DNA of 46,820 nucleotides from an uncultured Bacteroidales bacterium (GTDB taxonomy: Bacteria > Bacteroidota > Bacteroidia > Bacteroidales > Paludibacteraceae), in contig CADCCH010000011.1 of NCBI GenBank assembly GCA_902799875.1, positions 26,434 to 73,253 on the forward strand. The letters are read 5' to 3'. The translations under genes were made by a program, and so were the position numbers. This document shows, piece by piece, positions 33,309-42,157 of this stretch. Each line of letters opens with the position of its first letter. Within the stretch, counting starts at the first letter, position 1. The notes under the pieces were generated by a model. It made no database searches. It was not told the DNA's origin and was given only the letters and a program-made list of their open reading frames with translations.

Positions 33309-34616
33309 TCAATGTTTCGCAACAAGCCACTCATCGATGCCTATTACCTCTATCCTGCCTCTGTCTTCCTCTATTATCTCCTTTTGGTCGCGCGTCACGA
33401 TAGTGAGTTTGTCACACAGGGTTCCTCGCGCAGCCTCGTATATTCCATCCATCTCACGTTTGCGTGTTGCTTCGTCGGTCATATCCCATGTCACTTGTAT
33501 CAATTCTTCTACATGATCTCCATTCTGAACGACGAAGTCGCACTCATGCCCCTCTTGCCAGTAGAATATTTTCCGCTCTGCACCACGACGGCGAAATAAT
33601 TCCAACGCCACGATATTCTCCAGCAGCTTGCCCTTGTCCTCCGATTGCGGCATCAATACAGCCTGCCGCATTCCCGTATCTATCACATAGTACTTGCGTA
33701 GCGACTGATTCTCTTTCACCAGCGATGAGCTGTATTTGGGGAAACGCACGAACATATACGCTTCCACTGCCCAATCTGCCCAATTATACAGGTCATCTTT
33801 GCTAACCGAAACACCATTCGACCGCATATCATTCACGATAGCGTTGATCGAAGTTGTCTTCGTCAAGTTCAGCATCACACGCTTGAGAAAATACCGCAAC
33901 GCTTCTATGTTCTTTATCTTATGACGCTCTGCTAAATCCCTAAACAGCATCGTATTGAAATAGCCTTGCAGCAAACGCATCTTCATCGATTTATCGGGTG
34001 ATAATACCACTTTCGGAAACCCGCCACCATGTATATACTCCTCCATCGCAGCATAACGTTTTGCCTTATCGCTCTCCAGATAGCCTTGCGCATCTATCCT
34101 TTTGAACCGACAGCACTCACGGAAGCTCAAGGGCAACATCTCATAATCAAGCGTCCAACCGCGCAGAGCTGTGGAGATCTCCGATGAAAGCAGTTTTGCA
34201 TTACTACCTGTCACATACACATGCTGGCAATAGGATTTGAAGACACGCAGCACAAACAGGTCCCACCCAACGATGTTCTGTATCTCGTCGAAGAACATAT
34301 ATACATCTTTCAGGCTCATCTCCGGATACATCTCCCGATAGGCTTGCAACACTTCGTCCAACTCTTCTGTGGGCATTCCGTCCAATCGCTCATCATCGAA
34401 GTTCACCCAAAGTATCTGTTCGCGTTTAACACCCGAAGCTAATAACTTATTTACCGCTAACATCAACAATGACGATTTACCAGCACGCCGCACACCGGGA
34501 ACTGTTATGATCAGTTCCGGCTCATCAGGCAGCATTATTTCGCGTTCTATACGTTCGAACGGCAACTCAGCCTGATTCAATGCGATGAGCGATTTGAATA
34601 ATTCTTTTCTTGCCAT
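33309..34616 (-). CDS. AAA ATPase with DUF4143 C-terminus
   Basis: This 435-aa protein has an AAA_14-type ATPase domain: Walker A GVRRAGKSS at residues 41-49, Walker B VYMFFDEIQN near residue 108 and VYVTGSNAKLL near 134. It is followed by the winged-helix and nuclease-like DUF4143 region (about 220-435; KYYVIDTGMRQAVL, LLENIVALELFRRRG, then FYWQEGHECDFVVQNG). The EGHECDFVV segment carries the acidic residues of a PD-(D/E)XK-like fold. Its role is unsettled, possibly defence or control of mobile DNA. It has a promoter at 34687-34717 and a terminator at 33226-33267, forming a self-contained unit. Confidence 0.9.
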   Translation of the reverse strand: MARKELFKSLIALNQAELPFERIEREIMLPDEPELIITVPGVRRAGKSSLLMLAVNKLLASGVKREQILWVNFDDERLDGMPTEELDEVLQAYREMYPEMSLKDVYMFFDEIQNIVGWDLFVLRVFKSYCQHVYVTGSNAKLLSSEISTALRGWTLDYEMLPLSFRECCRFKRIDAQGYLESDKAKRYAAMEEYIHGGGFPKVVLSPDKSMKMRLLQGYFNTMLFRDLAERHKIKNIEALRYFLKRVMLNLTKTTSINAIVNDMRSNGVSVSKDDLYNWADWAVEAYMFVRFPKYSSSLVKENQSLRKYYVIDTGMRQAVLMPQSEDKGKLLENIVALELFRRRGAERKIFYWQEGHECDFVVQNGDHVEELIQVTWDMTDEATRKREMDGIYEAARGTLCDKLTIVTRDQKEIIEEDRGRIEVIGIDEWLVAKH

Positions 34617-34686
34617 AATTCACAAATTTATCCGGAAAACAAGGAAGTATCCAACAAATCTTTCCTCGTTTTCGGGAAATCCGCTG

Positions 34687-34717
34687 CAAAGGTACTGCTT
34701 TTTTTTGATATATGCAA
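34687..34717 (-). promoter_or_regulatory. Repeated promoter cassette (DUF4143 ATPase)
   Basis: On the minus strand TTG at 34717-34715, 20 nt, then TACCTTTG at 34694-34687. The spacer is the same as at 44619-44649. Confidence 0.85.
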
Positions 34718-34727
34718 ATAAATGCAT

Positions 34728-34770
34728 AAAAAAAATCGCACATACGATTGCGCGTACATGCGATTTTTTT
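34728..34770. terminator. Bidirectional hairpin terminator after small gene
   Basis: AAAAAAATCGCA and TGCGATTTTTTT arms, with CATACG and CGTACATG in the loop. It is closely similar to the terminator at 33226-33267. It ends the giant/small gene pair transcript. Confidence 0.85.
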
Positions 34771-34781
34771 GATAATCGATC

Positions 34782-34934
34782 CTACCACAATTTCGGATCG
34801 CGAGCCGGAGATCCCGGGTGACTCGGATCCGGCATCGGAGTATTATCTTCTACCGGACTGCCATCCAGCAAGCACTTACTCAAACTGATTGTTGCTACCT
34901 CCATAAGAGGGCTCATATATATTCTCTTTTCCAT
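34782..34934 (-). CDS. 50-aa proline-rich small protein paired with giant secreted protein
   Basis: This short frame starts 12 nt after the stop of the 2207-aa gene and ends 11 nt before a terminator. The N-terminal part is MEKRIYMSPLMEVATISLS and the C-terminal part is DPSHPGSPARDPKLW. It shares its layout with the 45-aa product at 15915-16052: a basic start, Y-x-(T/S)-P-x-(L/M)-E-V, and a proline-rich end with PG(A/S)P-x-R-x-PK plus a terminal aromatic residue. There is no signal peptide or membrane segment; one cysteine (SKCLL). Start at ATG 34934; no Shine-Dalgarno is expected in this phylum. Function unknown. Confidence 0.7.
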   Translation of the reverse strand: MEKRIYMSPLMEVATISLSKCLLDGSPVEDNTPMPDPSHPGSPARDPKLW

Positions 34935-34946
34935 AATTCTTCCTCC

Positions 34947-37900
34947 TTATTTTACGAGTTGACCATCCATACTGTAAACCTTGTTGCCACGGATGATGAA
35001 GACTTGATTGTTAATCAGGACTTTGCGAGTCTCGCCTTGTGCATCCACAATTGCTTCATCCACACCGGTGGTTACTTGCGGCGCCTTGAGGCTGATACGC
35101 AGACCATAGTTAGCATCCGTACCCTTATTGAGGTTCAGCGTGTATGCACCATCAGAGAGGTTCCAAATGGCCTGTCCGTTGTAAGTCAGATAGAGGTTAT
35201 AGTCCTCAGTAGCTACTTCGCGATCGATAGCGATGGTGTAGACACCTGCCTTCGGTGCAAAGAGAGACATCGGGAAGGATGTTGCATCGTCTTCCGGTGC
35301 AACGGCATTGACGCAGAGTTTTGCATCATAGCGGTCGATCCACATCTGAGCCACCTTACCACTGACGCCGAACTTCACGAGGTCCTGACCGATGATATAC
35401 CTGTCTTCCTCTTTATCTTCGTTGAGCGTGATACTCAAGTGGTCTGCATAGGCAGTAGCGCCGGCAGGAGTGATCTCTACATCAAAGCGAGTAGCTGTTG
35501 TCTGTGCTTTTGCGCGACGTACCGGAGCCGCTGCAGCATTATAGTCAGCAGCCGTATTATCCACCACAATCGACTTAGCAGCCGGAGCTTGTACGTAGAT
35601 CGGCTCGCCGACTACCAGTTTATGCTTATCCAGATCGAACCATTTATAACTATCTTCCGCCGAGTTATAACGTTGTGCCTTGGCATCCGTAGAACCTGCG
35701 TTAACGTAAGCGTGGAAGAGCGCCGGGTTAGCGATTGCATTCCATCCTCCGTCCGTCACTTCACCGGTTGTAGCATTGTATTGTTGTACGCTTGTACCCG
35801 TTGTAAGAATGGGTTCGAGTGCTTTTTTCCGGAAGGTAAGTGCATTTGCCGGAGTCTTTAGGAGTGCTATCATGTAAGCACGACCGGGTTGCAAGATTTG
35901 CTGTGCTGCGCCCTGATTCTTCAGATATACCCAGCAAGCTGATACTTTACCTTGCGCAGCACGTACGGCTCCATCATAATAACAGATATCGATATCCGTA
36001 CCAAGTACCGCCGGTGTAGAGGAATCACCAATGTAAATGCCACCGTTTGCTTCTACGCGCCAAGGCACTGCTACGCAATACCAAGTACGTTTAGCAAAAT
36101 CTTTACTGAGCACGAAGTCAGCATTTCCGTAAAGAGTAATATTATTGGCATTGATAATCTGGCTGGATGCAGAAATACCATTCGAAGTAATTACCACATC
36201 GGTATAGTTAGTTGCAGGAGAAACTGTCTCTGTAGCATTCATATCCAGTTCCAAATCTCCAGGAGCCGGTTTCTCTTTCTCTTTGACAATCGCCGTCAGA
36301 GTGATGTCACCCGTTACCACCAAATTAAAGTCTGCTACCGTGCTTCCGGTCTCCTGCCATTTTACGAACTCATAATCGCCGTTCGGAGTAGCAACGATAT
36401 TGACCGTTGTACCGTAATCACGTACGCCGGAACCTCTGAACTCACACGCACCCGGAATCGCATTGCGAAGCGTAACGGTGTACTGGTTCAATGTTTTGGT
36501 AAAGTACGCATAATAGGTAGCACCACCATCCGCCGCTTTCGGCGTCATACCATTCTTGTATTTATCGCCCTCTCCATTAGGAGCTGTTGACCATCCGTAG
36601 AAGGTATAGGTAAATTCAGCGTCTGCCTCTTTAGTAGGAATCTCGCCGAGGTAGGTGGTGGAAGCTCCTACTTTTTGCTTAACCGGATCTACCAAATCTT
36701 TCGAACCGTCTTCATTCTTCCAATTGATTGTTACACCTGCTTCGTAGTTAAAGTTAGCCACCAAAACCGTATCTTTGGTAACAACCATTGTACGAGTAGC
36801 GGTCGCAACGCCATCACTCCAGCCGGTGAACCTATAATCTTCGTCTTTAACATTCAAAGATATCTCAACCTCTTCATTATATTTATAGGAACCAGCGCCC
36901 GTGAACGTACATGCACCCGAAGGATTGCTCTTGAGCGTGATAGAGAAGACCATTGGCTCTCCGTCAAAGACAGGCTTGTAATTGGCATTGCCCGTCACGG
37001 TCTCGATGTTTTTGGAAGCATCGTCCATGTTCTGCCATACGTAGGTATATCTCCTTCCCGGTTCCGGTTCTTTTTTGGTTACTTCCGGTGCTACCGGAGT
37101 TTCGCCATAAGCCAGAATTTGTTCGCCAATCTTAATTTCTCCTGTTTCGTCATAGAAAGAAATCGTATATTTGCGCGGTTCCTGACGATATACAGCGGTA
37201 TATACTTTCGGACCGGTAGCAGATACAGGCTCAATCGCCGGCGACCAGTGGTCGAATACATAATCATATTCGATGGTAGAAAGCTTACCTGACGGATTCG
37301 AAGGTGCTTCCGGTGTATCATCCACATCCACCATGTACGGATTCTCGTCTGTCGGTTTGAGCTTTGTTCCATCGTGATCATAGAAGGTAATTGCATATGA
37401 CTCAGGAGCATCAGGAATCCAAGTAGCCGTATAAGTCTGATTACCCGTTACAGCAGCCAATTGCGGTTCCCATTGGAGAATGAATCCGGTACGTGTCGGA
37501 AGATTCTCGCAAACCGGGAACTCATTACGAGCCAACAAGTGACGCTCAATCTCCTCACCACCATCATTTATAAAGGTGATGGTGTATTTGATAGGATTCT
37601 CCTGATAGGTAGCCGTATAGGTAACATCAGAAGTAACCGCAGCGAGTGCCGGAGTCCAACCTGTAAATGTATAGGTATAATCGTCGTTCGGTTCACGGAC
37701 AGGGTTGGAACTATTCCAATCCGCCATCGTACCGTATGGTACTTTGTAGATAGCCAAGATCGAATCTTGCGTTTCATCTTCCGTTCCCCATTTCTTATCC
37801 TTCCAAGTGATCGTGAATTTCTTCTCTGCCCATCCGGGAAGAGGTTCTTCATCATCCGTGCCCTCATATATTACACGATCCGGATCCCAAAAATAATAGG

Positions 37901-40900
37901 TATCATTCTCTGGATGGATACAATGGAAGAGGTTGTCTTTCGGCTCTACTTCCCACCATTGGCATTCATCGCCGTTTTTACCGGTTACCAAAATAAATCT
38001 TCGTCCGGCGCCATCGGCATCGCTGAACGTATAGTCATCATTGCCTTCTACACCTACCAAATAGGGATTATAAGGATTATCATCGTAAGTAAATGAAGGT
38101 TTACCAACTATCTCCACCCATTCTTGTGGTTTGATATAGATATGAGTTACTGATTCGCCAAGCTTTTCCGGATCCGAATTTCCATATTGAGAAACCAACT
38201 GCGCATATAGAGCCATATCAACAGTTGCAGCATAGCAATCAAAATAGAATATCTCTTCCGAAGTCCATGCATCATTCATATAGATAGTGGTATGATTAGC
38301 AAGCATACCAGAAGTCTCTTTAGTGGAACCATCTTTATTACGCAGTTTCGCAGGACTGAATGTCTGCGATTCAACATCTGAATTGGTCGGTCTATCGTTA
38401 GTTACTTGTTTTACATTCTTCGTCTCTGTAGTATTATTAGCAGAGAAGGTGAATGTACCGGCATCTTCGTTGGTAGAATAGATATTAGCTTCACCGTCTG
38501 AAGTGTACACATATCCGCCTTCGGTGATATCGAAAGTACCATGCACCAAGATAGTAGCATCCTCGAGATTCGTAATATCACGAGCCATAGGTTCCCCGTC
38601 AAAAGCAGCAGCATATTTAACATGCCTTGCCGGCACTCCACCCGCATAGTCTCCCCAATCGTCTGCATCATACACATAGAGTGCACCACTATTTATCCCT
38701 TCTGTTTTCGTAATATACACTCTCGCCTCTTTATCAATCTCCAACTCAGCTCCCGGGAGCAGCTCGGTAGATTGGGTAAAGTCCATGGTACCACTTAACA
38801 GATGCAGTTTGAAGTTATGGGTTATCGGTAGTTCGTATTGACCGGAGTTCATATTAAGTTGATCCGGGAAACGAGGATTGAAACTTTTAAACATTGGCGA
38901 GCTGACCAATGGAATTACCAAGTTACCAATATGGGCACCACTATTGATTTCATAGACCTGCTGATCCTTGGACGCATCATACCATTTGCGCACCCATGTG
39001 TTCTCTGCATCTGCAGCTGCCTCCATTAAAAACATAGCCACATCGCCAGTCACACCAATAATCTGGATATCATTGGCGCTCATGGTAAGATAATTTGTTT
39101 GCAATATATTTAGCGCAGTTTCCATAAGATTGTGTTCGCTTTTACTTGCAGCCACAGATGCCGTTGTGCTCAGTTTGGATCCCGGATGGTATTTCACCGG
39201 GGCTTCAATATTTTGGATAAAATAGGTCGTCAATGGGAATACTTCAGGAACTGCTCCGCCACCGAGTAAACCCAATCCAGAGAACACTGCACCTTTCCAG
39301 TCGCCCATCTGGAATTGCTCGCGCACCATTGCGCCACGGCGGGCATCAATCTCTCCTGTCGGCACACTACCATCAGCAGCTTTGTGCTCAACATCACCGG
39401 TGACATATCCCCATGCACGAAGTTCAGAACCATTTTGCAGATTCATCTTACTTCCCTCGTTCATCTGAATACAGCCATAGGGACCATATACAGCACTGGT
39501 GTACGCAGCATTGGTACTAAATTGCGATCCAGTTACTTCAATAGTACCATACACATCCAAGGTTACACCTGCTAACAGGGTCAGCGTACGGAAACGTTCC
39601 GGTTTTAACCAATTGGAATTTTCGTCATCCGCCATCGTCACGCGCTCCACCGTTTTGTTTTCATTGCCCTGATCGTTATCTTTCGGAACGATTAATACCG
39701 CATTAGCAGGCAGCGTGTAATATCCAGCAGGCAAAGAATAATCATTATCCATGATAATAATAAGCTTAGCCTCCGGATCCGGTGCGTTATTGGCATAATC
39801 CAATGCCGCTTCGAGAGACGAATAGGAAGTACCGCCGATATGGCAGACAGAAACACCGGCTTTCTTAGCCTCCGAATAATCCCCGGCAAAGAATTTATAT
39901 CCGTTACGGTACTCAGCACCGGACGTATTGCGCCATAATTTCTTGCCGTTAACCTTGCCATCTTCCTTACCCGTTTCGTTTAAGAAATAAGCCGATTTGA
40001 AGGTAATTGTTCCGCTTGCCAAATTATCAGGGGCTGTGAATTTGCCGCAGTTAACGGTCAATACTCCACCTGTTCTTTTCAGAGCTTTTTCCGTTACGCC
40101 GCTGATCACCGCCAGTTTCTCAATCGTAGTTGTACCTGCGGATTGGATACCAAAGGTTTGACCGTTGATAGTACCTTTTTTAATATCCGCCGTACCACCG
40201 GTAACATCAATCGCTATGCCAGTCGCCGGAGTAAAGACACCACCGTTGATAGTTAACGTCCCATTAGAAGTCAGTGTAGCCAAATGAATACCATCCGTGG
40301 TTGTCATAGTACCATTATTAGTTACCGCACCATGAATAGTAGCACCATTTTGATACAAAGTGCCATTATTCGTTACCGCACCTCCTATCTCATTGCCCAT
40401 CAGCGTCAGCGTACCGTTATTGGTAACATTTCTGGAAATTGCACCACCATAGGAGCTATTTACCATCGTCACTATAACACCTTCTTCTACCGTCAAAGAA
40501 GCCAAATTACGTCCACAGAGATCCAAGGAAAGATTCTGGCTAACATTCAAAGCACCCTCATAATCCTTATTCAACTTGATAAGTGGTTTTGCGCAAGCAT
40601 ACTCTGAAATTTTTGCTGCCAAATTATCAAAATTCACGTCTTCTTTGTAAACTTTTCCGTCATACAGAGCGAAATCAGTCTCCTCTCCGGTAACCACTCG
40701 GGTACGAGCACTCAGCAGGACATCCATCGTTATATCAGCCTTAGTTGTCAAACGTAATTTAGCGGAATACTCCGTAAACTCATTACTCTCCGTTGAGAAA
40801 GTGACAATCGCCGTACCTGTCTTCTTTTCCGGATCAACCGTTAGTCCGCTAACAGTCCAACCTGCTGCTTCCGGTTCAAATGCGAGTGACTTAAAATCAC

Positions 40901-41570
40901 CCTCGTCGATCTCTTCACCTGAGAAAGTATATTCTATCTCTTGTGTTGATTCCCATTTGTTAGTTCCATTATTGAAATCGTTTGTATTATCTCCGCTTAG
41001 TGAATATTTTGAAATACGAACCGGCTCAAAGGTAGCATACAAAGTATATCTTGCCGGATTATATGTAATATACTGGTATTCACCATTCTCGTCCAAGTCC
41101 GGTTGATCATTCGTTTCATCTCCGTCACCATCATCTATTACTTTGAACGTTGATTTCTCAGATGATACATCATAGAGATTCGCATACGCACCATATGCTT
41201 CAGTTTGCGGGTATCCAGGATTAAATTTGCCCAAATCAAATCCATTATCAGAGAACGACCAGCCAACAAAATAATAGCCATCGCTAGCTGTCTGCCAAGC
41301 CACGAAAGGAACCTGTGATATCGCTACTCCCGGCATATACATTGGCCTTCCACCATACTGAGTACTAGTCGGTGCATAAGCCTCTTTTGCAGGTTGATTC
41401 TGATCCTTGGCGACATACACCTTACCACCTCCGGTAGAGGACACCTTTGCCGTAAGTTCAGCCACATAATAAGGAGCCATACCATCCATGCTTCCCCACG
41501 CTGCATTCGTACTCATCCCAAGCACAAACAGCAGCATCAAAAATCTTACAACTAATTTTTTCATACACAT
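34947..41570 (-). CDS. Giant surface protein with InlB-type repeats (second copy of family)
   Basis: This 2207-aa protein has a signal peptide (KKLVVRFLMLLFVLGMSTNA, cleaved near AWG); ATG at 41570, or two codons later at 41564. Residues about 380-560 contain NNGTLT- and TNNGTM-type rungs that suggest a beta-helix. Residues about 1250-1760 hold InlB B-type repeats (YTFTGWTPALAAV, VTYTATY) with divergent GSYKYNEEVEISLN and YRFTGWSDG units. The last 385 residues are homologous to the end of the 2249-aa protein (TWYCVAVPW, ACWVYL, GWNAIANPALFHAY, VAQMWIDRYDAKLC). It ends in the tail KVLINNQVFIIRGNKVYSMD-GQLVK. It is likely exported by T9SS. The function is unknown; adhesion is a reasonable guess. 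It is followed by a small protein gene and a terminator. Confidence 0.82.
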   Translation of the reverse strand: MCMKKLVVRFLMLLFVLGMSTNAAWGSMDGMAPYYVAELTAKVSSTGGGKVYVAKDQNQPAKEAYAPTSTQYGGRPMYMPGVAISQVPFVAWQTASDGYYFVGWSFSDNGFDLGKFNPGYPQTEAYGAYANLYDVSSEKSTFKVIDDGDGDETNDQPDLDENGEYQYITYNPARYTLYATFEPVRISKYSLSGDNTNDFNNGTNKWESTQEIEYTFSGEEIDEGDFKSLAFEPEAAGWTVSGLTVDPEKKTGTAIVTFSTESNEFTEYSAKLRLTTKADITMDVLLSARTRVVTGEETDFALYDGKVYKEDVNFDNLAAKISEYACAKPLIKLNKDYEGALNVSQNLSLDLCGRNLASLTVEEGVIVTMVNSSYGGAISRNVTNNGTLTLMGNEIGGAVTNNGTLYQNGATIHGAVTNNGTMTTTDGIHLATLTSNGTLTINGGVFTPATGIAIDVTGGTADIKKGTINGQTFGIQSAGTTTIEKLAVISGVTEKALKRTGGVLTVNCGKFTAPDNLASGTITFKSAYFLNETGKEDGKVNGKKLWRNTSGAEYRNGYKFFAGDYSEAKKAGVSVCHIGGTSYSSLEAALDYANNAPDPEAKLIIIMDNDYSLPAGYYTLPANAVLIVPKDNDQGNENKTVERVTMADDENSNWLKPERFRTLTLLAGVTLDVYGTIEVTGSQFSTNAAYTSAVYGPYGCIQMNEGSKMNLQNGSELRAWGYVTGDVEHKAADGSVPTGEIDARRGAMVREQFQMGDWKGAVFSGLGLLGGGAVPEVFPLTTYFIQNIEAPVKYHPGSKLSTTASVAASKSEHNLMETALNILQTNYLTMSANDIQIIGVTGDVAMFLMEAAADAENTWVRKWYDASKDQQVYEINSGAHIGNLVIPLVSSPMFKSFNPRFPDQLNMNSGQYELPITHNFKLHLLSGTMDFTQSTELLPGAELEIDKEARVYITKTEGINSGALYVYDADDWGDYAGGVPARHVKYAAAFDGEPMARDITNLEDATILVHGTFDITEGGYVYTSDGEANIYSTNEDAGTFTFSANNTTETKNVKQVTNDRPTNSDVESQTFSPAKLRNKDGSTKETSGMLANHTTIYMNDAWTSEEIFYFDCYAATVDMALYAQLVSQYGNSDPEKLGESVTHIYIKPQEWVEIVGKPSFTYDDNPYNPYLVGVEGNDDYTFSDADGAGRRFILVTGKNGDECQWWEVEPKDNLFHCIHPENDTYYFWDPDRVIYEGTDDEEPLPGWAEKKFTITWKDKKWGTEDETQDSILAIYKVPYGTMADWNSSNPVREPNDDYTYTFTGWTPALAAVTSDVTYTATYQENPIKYTITFINDGGEEIERHLLARNEFPVCENLPTRTGFILQWEPQLAAVTGNQTYTATWIPDAPESYAITFYDHDGTKLKPTDENPYMVDVDDTPEAPSNPSGKLSTIEYDYVFDHWSPAIEPVSATGPKVYTAVYRQEPRKYTISFYDETGEIKIGEQILAYGETPVAPEVTKKEPEPGRRYTYVWQNMDDASKNIETVTGNANYKPVFDGEPMVFSITLKSNPSGACTFTGAGSYKYNEEVEISLNVKDEDYRFTGWSDGVATATRTMVVTKDTVLVANFNYEAGVTINWKNEDGSKDLVDPVKQKVGASTTYLGEIPTKEADAEFTYTFYGWSTAPNGEGDKYKNGMTPKAADGGATYYAYFTKTLNQYTVTLRNAIPGACEFRGSGVRDYGTTVNIVATPNGDYEFVKWQETGSTVADFNLVVTGDITLTAIVKEKEKPAPGDLELDMNATETVSPATNYTDVVITSNGISASSQIINANNITLYGNADFVLSKDFAKRTWYCVAVPWRVEANGGIYIGDSSTPAVLGTDIDICYYDGAVRAAQGKVSACWVYLKNQGAAQQILQPGRAYMIALLKTPANALTFRKKALEPILTTGTSVQQYNATTGEVTDGGWNAIANPALFHAYVNAGSTDAKAQRYNSAEDSYKWFDLDKHKLVVGEPIYVQAPAAKSIVVDNTAADYNAAAAPVRRAKAQTTATRFDVEITPAGATAYADHLSITLNEDKEEDRYIIGQDLVKFGVSGKVAQMWIDRYDAKLCVNAVAPEDDATSFPMSLFAPKAGVYTIAIDREVATEDYNLYLTYNGQAIWNLSDGAYTLNLNKGTDANYGLRISLKAPQVTTGVDEAIVDAQGETRKVLINNQVFIIRGNKVYSMDGQLVK

Positions 41571-41579
41571 ATCTTTTTG

Positions 41580-41598
41580 TTTTTTATGTTAGTTTTCT
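41580..41598. repeat. 19-bp leader repeat, copy at giant gene
   Basis: TTTTTTATGTTAGTTTTCT is identical to 42134-42152 upstream of the antitoxin gene. Both copies sit just before a start codon on the minus strand, so the YoeB module lies between them. Confidence 0.8.
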
Positions 41599-41601
41599 AT
41601 A

Positions 41602-41874
41602 TTATTTATCTTCGTAATGGCCGTAGGATGATAAAATATCCACTCGAACCTCTTCTTCATAAATCTCGTAAACTAAACGATGTTTTTTCGTGATAGTCCG
41701 GCTCCATTGACCGGCACGATCTCCCTTGAGTTGTTCGGGATGACCTGTTCCGGTCTTCGGATGTTCAGTAAGTTCATTCAGTAGTTTAACAGCCTTTCGA
41801 AAAGCAGCAGGTTCATCCTTCTTTAACTTGCGCAAATCTTCTTCTGCACGTAACGAATATATGATTTTATACAT
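41602..41874 (-). CDS. yoeB: YoeB/Txe-type mRNA interferase toxin
   Basis: This 90-aa protein of the RelE superfamily starts at the ATG at 41874 (an upstream TTG at 41880 is less likely). The central and C-terminal sequence is typical of YoeB: KTGTGHPEQLKGDRAGQWSR, TITKKHRLVYEIY and the ending SSYGHYED, which supply the usual Arg, Glu and His residues of a ribosome-dependent mRNA nuclease. It begins 2 nt after the antitoxin stop and should be made in step with it. It looks intact. Confidence 0.92.
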   Translation of the reverse strand: MYKIIYSLRAEEDLRKLKKDEPAAFRKAVKLLNELTEHPKTGTGHPEQLKGDRAGQWSRTITKKHRLVYEIYEEEVRVDILSSYGHYEDK

Positions 41875-41876
41875 AC

Positions 41877-42125
41877 TCAAAGAGAATTAAGCCAAGCATT
41901 CATCTCAGCCTTGTCTGTAAAACAGATACCTTTGCCTTGGCGAATTTCTTCGCGAGCCTCGTCTACACGAGCAAAAAACTCCTCCTTGCTCATGCATGTC
42001 GGGTCTTCCGTCATCTGCTTAGCTAAACGACGGATATACTTAGCTGCCTTGTTTAGCATTGACTGATCCTCCGACAATACTGCCAGATTTTGATAGATGT
42101 CCGCATTTAATTGTAAAGCCGTCAT
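41877..42125 (-). CDS. Antitoxin of the YoeB-type module
   Basis: This 82-aa protein belongs to a Bacteroidetes antitoxin type found next to YoeB/RelE toxins, with the conserved core EDQSMLNKAAKYIRRLAKQM at about residues 19-38, then MSKEEFFARVDEA and the C-terminal NAWLNSL. The C-terminal half should wrap the toxin; the N-terminal half may bind DNA. It starts with ATG at 42125 behind an A-rich leader. The antitoxin-toxin order is the usual one. Confidence 0.85.
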   Translation of the reverse strand: MTALQLNADIYQNLAVLSEDQSMLNKAAKYIRRLAKQMTEDPTCMSKEEFFARVDEAREEIRQGKGICFTDKAEMNAWLNSL

Positions 42126-42133
42126 ATATTTTA

Positions 42134-42152
42134 TTTTTTATGTTAGTTTTCT
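42134..42152. repeat. 19-bp leader repeat, copy at antitoxin
   Basis: It is identical to 41580-41598, in the same orientation and at a similar distance from the start codon. Confidence 0.8.
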
Positions 42153-42157
42153 CTCAT

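Noticed and set aside
34818..40607. Series of plus-strand frames of 200-350 codons
   Set aside because: Antisense to the second giant protein, with no recognisable domain and no promoter.
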